A stretch of 58,630 nucleotides of DNA from JANSWP01 sp041941305. GTDB taxonomy: Bacteria > Bacteroidota > Bacteroidia > Chitinophagales > Saprospiraceae. Where the stretch lies: contig JBGTQJ010000060.1 in assembly GCA_041941305.1 (NCBI GenBank), positions 1-58,630 on the forward strand, given 5' to 3'. The translations under genes and the position numbers were made by a program. Positions 41,602 through 50,800 of this stretch are shown here, piece by piece (position 1 is the first letter of the stretch; the number at the start of each line of letters is the position of its first letter). The notes beneath the pieces are model-generated. The model saw only the letters and a list, made by a program, of their open reading frames with translations. It was not told the DNA's origin and searched no databases.

Positions 41602-41682
41602 AAAAATTACGGAAATTTGGGATTGAAGGTGTTTTATGAAATTGTATTAAATGGTTCGGAACGACCCTATAAATTTAGAATA

Positions 41683-44298
41683 ATGCTTAGCACAAGAATT
41701 TTACCTTTTTTATTTGTCCTTGTTGGGGGATTTTTTAACAATATTTCCTATGCTCAGGAGAGTTTATTGGTTTTTGGCCAGGTCTATGAAGATGGCGTGG
41801 TAGTAAGATGGCAACCTTTGAATCCTGATCAATGGGCACAATTGCTAAACGTGGGCTATCGGGTTGAAAAAAAAGAATTACCCAACGGTCCGGATATTGT
41901 TTTGTCAAATAGTGTGTTGCCAAAAGATACCACCTGGTTTAAGGAACATAGTAACGATGTGGATGGTATGATGGAAGCAATTGGCGCGTTAATACATGAC
42001 ACCACCTTCCAATATTCCGATAAAAGCGTCATGGATGCCAATACTGTTCGTTACAATTACATTTTCTACGAGGCACAATTTAGTTTTAATATAGCTCAGG
42101 CAGTGGGAGCAGCAGTAGTTGATTCCACTTATGAAAAGGGAAAGCAATATAGATACACCATTCGAAGTCTGGATGGGTCTATTTCCGGCTCCATTGAAGT
42201 GGAAACTGAGCAAACCGGGATTTTTGAAAATACGGGAGGTCGAAATGTCGAATACACATTTCCAAACGACCTTTCTCTTTCAGATATGTCACCAGCAAAG
42301 AAAAATTACGTGCCTCCACAATTATTCGGAATTGTGAGACCCTATGGGGACAGCATCGTATTGCGATGGGGACCAAATACGATGAATTTGTGGAAGGAAG
42401 CCAATAAAGTTGGTTATGTGATAGAGAGAATTGGGCCTGAGAGGAAAGTCAATGTTATTGCAGAAGTAAAACCATGGGCAGAAGATCAGATCACCCCAGC
42501 AATCATTGGAGATAGCATGGCCATGTTGGCCGCTTCAAATTTGTATCCTTCAGATACCGGTTTAGGTAGCAATATTTATGAAAAAGCCTCTTTAGAAGAA
42601 AACAGGTTTGGATTTTCGCTGCTCGCAGCCGAACGATCTCCATTGGCTGCAGAAATACTAGGATTGCGTTTTGTAGATTACGATGTGGAGGAGGATAAAA
42701 AGTATACCTACATCATTAGATCTGAAGCAGCACCTGGATTTTTAAGCGATGCCCAATTGACGATAACCAACACCTATGTTCCACCACCTGCACCCGTTGG
42801 ATTCTCCATCTCTCCTACAGAAAGTAAACTAATTTTAAATTGGTCCAAAGATGGAAATGAAGATCAATTCAACAGTTATGAACTGGAGCGTTCAGAAGAT
42901 CAAATAAATTGGACTCCACTTACAGCGCAACCACTTGTCTTTATAGAAACGCCTGAAATGCCCCTGAATGCCTATGGTTATATAGATTCGGTAGGGATTA
43001 ATTATAAAACCTTTTATTATCGGCTTCGTGGCTACGACAGCTTTGGGGATTTAAGTGAACCCGCAACTGCCGAAGGACAAGCCATAGATTTAACACCCCC
43101 TCCGCCTCCATATGGGCTAGAAGGAGTTTATGAGGATGGGGATACCAAAATTGACATCAGCTGGAAAATGACTGAAATTCCGGAAGATTTTCGTGGTTTC
43201 TGGGTATTATTGGGAGCAAACAATACTGGATATTTTGATACCCTTACCATTAACCCATTAAGCGAGGAAGTTAGAACCTATAGATATGAACCTGACAGCA
43301 TCTCCGGTAACAGGTCTTATTATTTCAAGGTGTTGACTTCGGATAATAGAGGAAACCAGGCTGTTTCTGAGCCATTTTACGTCCATGTCCCGGATCTCAA
43401 AGCACCTCCTCCTCCTGAAGAATTCAACGGGGTTATTGGAGATGACGGAACGGTAAGTTTGGTTTGGAAGCACAGTCCAGCTGAGGATCTGGAAGGATAC
43501 TGGGTTTATTTTGCAAACGACCCATCTGAGGAATTTTCGCCGGTGAATAAGCAAATGATCCAGGAAAATACCTTTTCCTACCAAATACCTGAAAAGAGTT
43601 TGAACAAATCCATTTTCTATATGGTGTCCTCAGAAGATAGAAGTTCCAACAGGGGAAAACCATCCCAAATTCTCGAATTGAAAAGACCGGATAATGTGCC
43701 ACCCATTTTACCGTTCCAGTTTCAACCCATTGGAGAACATGACGGCATTTCCCTTTCCTGGCAACATAGCCCAAGCGAGGATGTCATGACCTATCGGGTT
43801 TATCGACGGGTCTACGGTTCCACCAATGATGATGATTGGGTTTTGCTTACTGAAGTTGCCTCCACAGCTGATACGGTTTTCAATGACCAAAGCGTAAGTT
43901 TAGGTGAAATGTATGAATACAGAATGCTGGCAATTGATGAAAGTGGCAATCAATCGGAATACACCATGGCTGCAACTGCTAAAAGAAAATTAGACCTTGA
44001 AAAAGTAAGGGTGGATGAGTTTAATGCAATCATCACTGAAGATAAAAACGGTATTCAATTGGCCTGGACTTTTGACGCTCAAATTGTACCAGAAGAGCTT
44101 AGCTATAAAGTATTTATATACAAATCTATAGGAGGAGAGAACCCCACCTTTTACAAAGAAGTATCGCAAGGAATTTCGGAATTCACCGATTCTTCAGAGT
44201 TGATCAATGGCGTAGCCTATAATTACGCCATTCAAATCCGACTCAGCAATGGCCAAAGCGGACAAATGAGTCCGCAAAAATCCGTCATGGTCCGCTAA
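41683..44298 (+). CDS. Exported multi-FN3 protein (871 aa)
   Basis: The frame is open from a TTG at 41617, but the ATG at 41683 opens a good signal peptide (MLSTRILPFLFVLVGGFFNN followed by ISYA and QES), so I take this start. Residues 28-205 and 210-360 form a duplicated domain: VVVRWQPLNPDQW...VGYRVEK and IVLRWGPNTMNLW...VGYVIER. Each is interrupted by about 100 residues of helical-looking sequence and closes YRYTIRS / YTYIIRS. Five FN3 domains follow, starting near residues 366, 471, 573, 671 and 778, each opening with a Pro-rich linker (APPPPEEF, DNVPPILPF) and containing a conserved Trp strand and a closing Y-x-V/M strand. It lies 81 bp after the giant's stop, probably in the same transcript. 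I recall similar FN3 proteins beside TANFOR-type giants; a structural partner role is inferred. No T9SS C-terminal domain is evident. Confidence 0.8.
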   Translation: MLSTRILPFLFVLVGGFFNNISYAQESLLVFGQVYEDGVVVRWQPLNPDQWAQLLNVGYRVEKKELPNGPDIVLSNSVLPKDTTWFKEHSNDVDGMMEAIGALIHDTTFQYSDKSVMDANTVRYNYIFYEAQFSFNIAQAVGAAVVDSTYEKGKQYRYTIRSLDGSISGSIEVETEQTGIFENTGGRNVEYTFPNDLSLSDMSPAKKNYVPPQLFGIVRPYGDSIVLRWGPNTMNLWKEANKVGYVIERIGPERKVNVIAEVKPWAEDQITPAIIGDSMAMLAASNLYPSDTGLGSNIYEKASLEENRFGFSLLAAERSPLAAEILGLRFVDYDVEEDKKYTYIIRSEAAPGFLSDAQLTITNTYVPPPAPVGFSISPTESKLILNWSKDGNEDQFNSYELERSEDQINWTPLTAQPLVFIETPEMPLNAYGYIDSVGINYKTFYYRLRGYDSFGDLSEPATAEGQAIDLTPPPPPYGLEGVYEDGDTKIDISWKMTEIPEDFRGFWVLLGANNTGYFDTLTINPLSEEVRTYRYEPDSISGNRSYYFKVLTSDNRGNQAVSEPFYVHVPDLKAPPPPEEFNGVIGDDGTVSLVWKHSPAEDLEGYWVYFANDPSEEFSPVNKQMIQENTFSYQIPEKSLNKSIFYMVSSEDRSSNRGKPSQILELKRPDNVPPILPFQFQPIGEHDGISLSWQHSPSEDVMTYRVYRRVYGSTNDDDWVLLTEVASTADTVFNDQSVSLGEMYEYRMLAIDESGNQSEYTMAATAKRKLDLEKVRVDEFNAIITEDKNGIQLAWTFDAQIVPEELSYKVFIYKSIGGENPTFYKEVSQGISEFTDSSELINGVAYNYAIQIRLSNGQSGQMSPQKSVMVR

Positions 44299-44334
44299 GT
44301 ACCCGTGAGTGTTGATATTTTGAGTTTAAATGAA

Positions 44335-44549
44335 AAAGTCAAAATGATAAATAAAGGTTATCAGGAATTTTATCGTATTCGCGCATGTGCGGGTGCGCGA
44401 ATACGCGCGGGCGCGAAGTTGTAACCTTTTTCCTAATAGCCTTTAATGTAAAATGTAAAAGTGAAATGCATTAATAATTGAGCGAAAACAAAATCTTGGA
44501 GTAACACTTACTTTTGACTTTTAAGTTTATCATTTTACATTTTGACTTT
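44335..44549. repeat. Long imperfect inverted repeat
   Basis: The left arm AAAATGATAAA (44341-44351) pairs perfectly with 44526-44536, and its outer part (44335-44344) pairs with 44540-44549. A further perfect 11-bp pair joins 44445-44455 to 44531-44541, so alternative foldings compete for the right arm. The whole could be a miniature mobile element, a dispersed palindromic repeat or the terminal structure of the upstream mRNA. Confidence 0.5.
44353..44444. repeat. Nested palindrome with GC-rich hairpin
   Basis: The outer arms 44353-44366 and 44431-44444 match in 12 of 14 positions as inverted repeats. An alternative 8-bp perfect arm pairs 44353-44360 with 44422-44429. Inside is a perfect 11-bp stem (44374-44384, CGTATTCGCGC, with 44395-44405) around a 10-nt loop. 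The core is GC-rich between AT-rich flanks. It lies 55 bp after the FN3 stop codon. The alternative arm ends in five T (44427-44431), so it may act as a terminator, but the shape is not a classical intrinsic terminator. Confidence 0.6.
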
Positions 44550-44655
44550 ATTTCTCAGAACCAATCACCCCTGCCTTCAGGAGGATTGGGGTTGCGAAGG
44601 GGATTTACCCTAAATACTTGCATTTTTCTGAAAATCTCACTGTTTACACAAGTTT

Positions 44656-44734
44656 TGTCGTCATTCTCCCCCCTCATGTCACCTTTCACCCCCACCATTT
44701 CTTTGATTATCAGCGATATGTAGGGCATTTTTAC
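44656..44734 (+). promoter_or_regulatory. Candidate promoter block, copy B
   Basis: Counterpart of 178-256. It contains the paired direct repeats TTCTCCCCC (44664-44672) and TTCACCCCC (44685-44693), again 21 bp apart and with TCATGTCA between them (44674-44681). TTTG (44702-44705) and TTTTAC (44729-44734) follow at the same spacing as in copy A. A canonical Bacteroidetes -7 element is not visible. Confidence 0.5.
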
Positions 44735-44776
44735 ACATAATTAAAGGGAAATAATCACCCATCGTTTTTAGACTTT

Positions 44777-44846
44777 CTCGCTTTTTAGCCCCAAAAGGAA
44801 AATCAAACATCAAATTCTGTCATCTAAAACAAGTCACTATGCGGAA
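44777..44846 (+). promoter_or_regulatory. Start-proximal conserved leader, copy B
   Basis: Counterpart of 308-377. CTCGCT starts 62 bp before the ATG, and 44826-44846 is identical to the bases around the start of the barrel gene, including the first codons. The 40 bases between differ largely in sequence but not in length. This identity fixes the ATG at 44839 as the start of the second giant gene. Confidence 0.5.
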
Positions 44847-47800
44847 GTTGCACAAAGCTTTCCAAGCCATTTTTTTGCCTGCACTTAACTTCTTATCTTT
44901 CCACACAAACAGTCAAGGCTGGAACCGGATTGCCCTACTCACCCTACTGGGGATTTTCGGGAATGGCATGCTCCAGGCAGCCAACATTGATTTTGTTTTG
45001 GAGACGGCCGCAGTTTGCAATGCTGCCTTTTCGGAATCACCGGATATCCAAAAAGACTTGAAATTGAGTGAGGAAGTTATCCTGGCGAATTTTCAAAAGC
45101 CTACTGCTCAAGTAGATCAGAATTTGACAGAATCCGGCATTGGTCAATCTGGCTTCAATCCTTTTGTCGGACCTGCTTTTGCCACAAGCATGAGTTGTTT
45201 CCCAACTCAGAATTTTACTTCGGCGGGCACTTTTTCCTACACCATTCCCACTGGAGCTCCCGAATACGATATCGAAATTACTTGCGTGGGCGCTGATGGT
45301 GGAAGTAATTTTCCTGGTACTGTACAGGGGGGCAAGGGAGCCACAGTTACTGCATCATTTAGAGTGGCTCCAGGGGATGTTTTGGATGTTTATGTAGGTG
45401 CACCAGGAGGTAGTCCCACTGATGTTGCTGGTGCTGGCGGTGGTGGTGGAACCGCAGTGGTATTGAACGACACTGCGCTGCTCGTAGTGGCTGGAGCAGG
45501 AGGCGGTGCATCCCATTTATGGGGCGGCGGCGGCGGCTTAGCTTTTTTCCCTGCTTCTGGTGGTGGCGGTGCTGCTCCCGGAGGATCTGGAGGAGGTGGA
45601 CTCAATGAAGATGGGGATGATGGCGAAGGAACCTCAACTGGTGGTGGACAAGGAACATTGACCTCATTAGGAGCGGGAGGAAATCCAGACGTAGATGCAG
45701 GAGCAGGTGGAGCAGGATGGGGCGGTGGCGGTGGCGGTGCCGGCTATACAGGCGGTAGCAATGGAGGTACCGGAGGAGGGGGGGGCTATTTAGGCGGAGA
45801 TGGTTCTAATCATGGAAATAATACGGGCAAAGGTGGGCAATGTTTTCAAAGTACAGTAAATATGGGTGCCTTGGTTTCGAGTTCACATGGCTCTGGCGGT
45901 GGTGGCAATCAAAACCCTGGCTCCGTAACTATTGAATGCATCACAGCCATACTCCCCGGCGTTGCTTTGGACTTCGACGGTTCCAATGATTGGGTCAACA
46001 TTCCTAACCATGCAGATTTCAAGTTTGGTACAGGCGATTTCACCATAGAAACCTGGTTTAATACCACTTCCAGTAATGGTGCTCCCTGGATATCAAAAAG
46101 ATCTGCTGCTGCTCAATGGTGGAGAGTAAATATGCTCACAAATGGCAAACTAACTATGGAAATAAAAGGAGGAGTGAATGCATCAACTACCAATTCGTTC
46201 AATAATGGTGCCTGGCACCATGTTGCTTTCGTGAGAAGAAATGGCACCCCTTTTATTTATGTTGATGGCGTAGAGGAAACACTAACCATTAATGGAGATT
46301 GGTCGCAGGATACGGATAATAACTCCAGTGTCAATATTGGCACCTATAATAATGACAGTGGAATTATCAATTATGACGGACAATTTGACGAAGTTAGAAT
46401 ATGGAATCGAGGCTTATGCTTACCAGAAATCACAGCTCAAAAAGATTGTGAATTAGCTGGAACAGAAAGCGGATTGGTCGCTTATTATCAATTTAACGAA
46501 GGTATAGCAGGTGGGAGTAATAGTGGAGTAACGAACCTCCCGGATCTTACTTCTAATAATCATGATGGCACTTTGACCAATTTTGCTCTCACAGGCAGTA
46601 GCTCCAACTGGGTAGCACCCGGAGGTGTCACCACAGGAACTTCTTGTTCAGCTTACACTCAACCTGAGATCAGCCTTGAAGGGCAGTACATGACGATTGA
46701 CGACGGTGACACGACCCCAGACACAGCCGATGATACAGATTTTGGAGATGTACCCAATAATGGTTCGGATGTACACACCTTTACCATACACAATACAGGC
46801 ACATCCAGTTTGACTGTTTCTAATATCACCGTAACCGGAGCCAATAGTGGTGATTTTACCATTGGAAATATTAGCATGCCTGCTATGATTGCAGTAGATG
46901 ACAGTACTTCTTTCACCCTCACCTTTACTCCGGGAGCAAATGGACTGAGAACGGGGACGATAGAAATTACCAATGACGATTGCAACGAAGGGACTTATGA
47001 TTATGCGGTGCAGGGAACGGGAGGAGATCCAGCTGCTGCATTGAATTTTGATGCGACAGATGACAATATCACCCTATCAGGCGAAACCATGCCCAATGGA
47101 CAAGCTGCAGTCACCATCGAAGGATGGGCAAAAACTGCCAGTACAGGCAATCAAATCCTTTTCCAAAAAACGCCGGGCGGTCCCCATCAAATGCTGGGTA
47201 TTCAAAATGGTCAATATTTTACGAGAATATCAACCAATAATGCAGGATTTACAGATTATAATGTATATGGAAGTGGGGTAGTTACCAATGTCTGGACCCA
47301 CTATGCAGTAACGTATGATGGGACAGAAATTAAATTATATATCAATGGGGCATTGGATGCTTCCATGCCAGCATCGGGTACCCTTAGCTCCAGCATCCCG
47401 GAAGAACAAATTGGATCCAGCAAAAGAGACTGTTGTCCTACCTCTAATGTTTGGGATGGTCCCATTGACGAAGTTCGAATTTGGAATGATGCAAGAACTT
47501 GTGGAGAAATTCTCTTTGCCAAAGATTGTGAATTGACGGGTTCAGAACAAGGTCTGGTCGCTTATTATCAATTCAATCAGGGCGTCGATGGTGGAAACAA
47601 TGCCGGCGTAACAACCCTGACTGATCTTGCAGGAAACCACGACGGAACTTTGGTAGATTTTGCCCTTACCGGTACTTCATCCAACTGGGTAGCTCCGGGA
47701 GGAGTTACTTCTGGAAATACCTGTTCCGGCAGTCCTACAGACCCTGAAATTAATGTGACTGGAAATAGCGTGACCATTGTTGATGGTGATACCACTCCCG

Positions 47801-50800
47801 ACACAGGTGACGATACGGATTTTGGTGATCAACTCACTTGTACTGGAACAGTTGTCAAAACTTATACTATAGAGAATGATGCAGGTGCCGGAGGACCATT
47901 AACCGTCACGGCTATTAATAAATCAGGTGCTCATACCAGTGATTTTACCGTTGGTGGGATTTCTTTTCCTGCAACGATAACGGTGGGCAATTCTACCACC
48001 TTTACCGTGACTTTTGATCCTTCCGCTACGGGTACTCGCTCAGCAACAATAGAAATTGTCAATAATGATTGCGATGAAGACCCCTACGATTTTGCCATTC
48101 AAGGCAATGGTGTTGAACCTGAAGCCAATGTGACGGGTTTGGGACAAAATATTTCGGATGGAGATTCCAATCCGACTACAACAGATGATACAGATTTTGG
48201 AGATGTCTCTACTGCCGGTTCTGATGTGCATACTTTTACCATTGAAAATGATGCAGCTGCAACTGCTGACCTGAACATAACTGCCATCAATGTAACCGGC
48301 TCTGAGGCTGCTGATTTTGTGGTTGGGGGTATCAGTCTTCCAGCTGTGATAACTGCAGGAAATTCTACAACGTTCACTGTTACATTTACCCCTGGCGCTT
48401 TAGGCCTGCGAGAAGCTACAGTAGAAATTGTCAATGATGACTGTAATGAAAATCCTTATGATTTTGCGGTTCAAGGGACAGGTGGAACTCCGGCTGCTGC
48501 ACTTGATTTTGATGGGACTAGTGATTATGTGAACTTAAACTCCCCTCTTTTGCCCACCAGTAGCTCTTCTGATCCCTGGACTTTTGAAACCTGGGTTAAG
48601 ACAACTGATAACGAAGGTTTCCTTTACACACAATATCAGGCAGGTGTCAATTATAGAAGTGTCTTTTTTACTACAGGTTCGGGAGTGAGATATATTAAAG
48701 TTGGGTCAGTAGATTTCAAAGGCAGTATACCTGTGACTGATGGAAATTGGCATCACGTTGCCTTAGTCAAAGAGGGAAACGGGGCTGGGCAAATGAAATT
48801 ATATATTGATGGTGTTTTGGATAAAACTTCAACAGATATTCGCCAGAATGCAAATGTTAATACCGAACTAGGACGGCAAAACTTATTCAGCGGCAGTTTT
48901 TTGGATGGACAATTGGATGAAGTTCGATTTTGGGATCATGCTCGTTCCTGTGCCGAATTAAATGCCTATGATGATTGCGAATTGACTGGTTCGGAGAGTG
49001 GTTTAATTGCTTATTATCAATTCAATCAAGGAGTCGCCAGTGGAAATAATAATGGGTTGACGACCTTGACTGACCTAACTGGAAGCCACGATGGCACTTT
49101 GTTCGATTTTGCCCTCTCTGGTACTAGCTCGAATTGGGTTGCTCCAGGAGCCGTCACTACAGGCAACAATTGCCCTGGTAGTATAACTGTTCCCGACATA
49201 AATGTCAAAGGAAATAATGTAACCATTGTTGATGGCGATACAACCCCTGACACAGGTGACGATACCGATTTTGGAGAAATACCTACTACAGGCAATGATG
49301 TACATACTTTTACGATTGAAAATGATGCGGGCGCAAGTGCTTCTTTGACAATCGATGCAATTAACATAACAGGGACAAATCAAGCAGATTTTGTCCTTGG
49401 AGGTATTAGCCTTCCGGCAACTATAACCGTTGGCAATTCTACCACATTTACCATTACCTTTACACCCGGAGCCACAGGCTTAAGACAAGCAACCATAGAA
49501 ATAGATAACGACGACTGTGACGAATCCCCTTATGATTTTGCGATTCAAGGAACAGGAAGAGACCCCGGCGCTGCCCTTGAATTTGATAATCCTGACGATT
49601 ATGTGAGTATTCCTCATCACGACGATTTTAATTTCGGAACGGCAGATTTCACCCTGGAGTTTTGGTTTAATGCGCCCACCGTATCACAAACCCTCCTATC
49701 CAAACGTGCGAGTTCCAACTCAGGAACCTGGTGGCAAACGAATTTGAATGGTTCAGGCCAATTTCAGTTTTCAAGAGCCGTCGGCAATCGGCTCATTACA
49801 AGCAATACTTTTCATGACGGCAATTGGCATCATGCAGCTTGTGTTCGCAAAAACGGTGAGGGATTTATATATGTGGATGGGGTTTTACAAAACGCCTCTT
49901 TGGAAGGCACCATGGATGGATCCGTTAATAGTTCTGAACCAGTAACAATAGGTGCCTTTGGAACGAACCAAACAGGACAATTGGACGGTCCCTTTGACGA
50001 AATGCGTATCTGGAATCGGGCACTTTGTATCAATGAGATTCAGGCGCAAAAGGATTGCGAATTGACAGGCTCAGAAACAGGATTGCTTGCCTATTTTCAA
50101 TTCAATCATGGACTAGCCGATGGCAATAATGCAGGTGTCACAACTGTTGATGATTTGACTTCCAATAACCACGATGGAACTCTGAACAATTTTGCACTTA
50201 CTGGCAGCTCATCCAACTGGACAGCTCCAGGTGGAGTTACTACAGGTACTTCCTGTGCGCCATACGCTGAGGCTGAAATCGATGTAGAAGGAAACAATGT
50301 GAGTATTGCGGATGGAGACACGACTCCCGACACGAGTGATGATACTGATTATGGAAATGTGGGTACTTCTGGCAATCACGTCCATACATTTACCATTGAA
50401 AATGACGGAGGTGGGCCACTCACGATTGATGACATCACCGTATCCGGAACCAATATGAATGACTTCGCCGTAGGAGGGATTACCCTGCCTGCTACTGTCA
50501 ATATAAATAGCAGTACCACCTTTACCCTGACTTTTACACCTACCGCTGCGGGTTTGCATACTGCAACAGTAGAAATTGACAATGACGATTGCAACGAAGA
50601 CCCCTATAACTTTTCAGTTCAGGGTACCGGTATTGTAGATAACAGTACTGCCATGGTTTTTGACGGTGATGATGATGTGGTACATGCCTATCCTGTCGAT
50701 GTGTCCAACAGTAGTTTTTCTGTGGAATGTTGGGCAAAAACAACAGGTGGGGGCACATTCCCTCATATAATGGCTGCTAATAGTTCCAGTTCTCCCAACA

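Larger units (their letters stand above)
44299..44838 (+). other. Intergenic region with palindromes and a duplicated promoter region
   Basis: The 540 bp have no credible gene. The left part (44335-44549) is a set of nested inverted repeats, including a GC-rich hairpin in otherwise AT-rich DNA. The right part (44557-44846) is a diverged, colinear copy of the region upstream of the barrel gene. The region therefore separates two transcription units. Confidence 0.75.

Noticed and set aside
41617..41682. Longer reading frame of the FN3 gene from the TTG at 41617
   Set aside because: The ATG at 41683 opens a textbook signal peptide. The 22 extra residues would place a polar segment in front of it, so the longer form is unlikely.
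44374..44405. The perfect GC-rich hairpin as a classical intrinsic terminator of the FN3 gene
   Set aside because: No T-tract follows the stem; the next bases are again GC-rich. A terminator role is possible only through the outer alternative arms ending in five T, which is weaker evidence.
45390..45605. Proline-rich minus-strand ORF
   Set aside because: It is the mirror of the GGN codons of the glycine-rich domain. It has no independent start context and no family resemblance.
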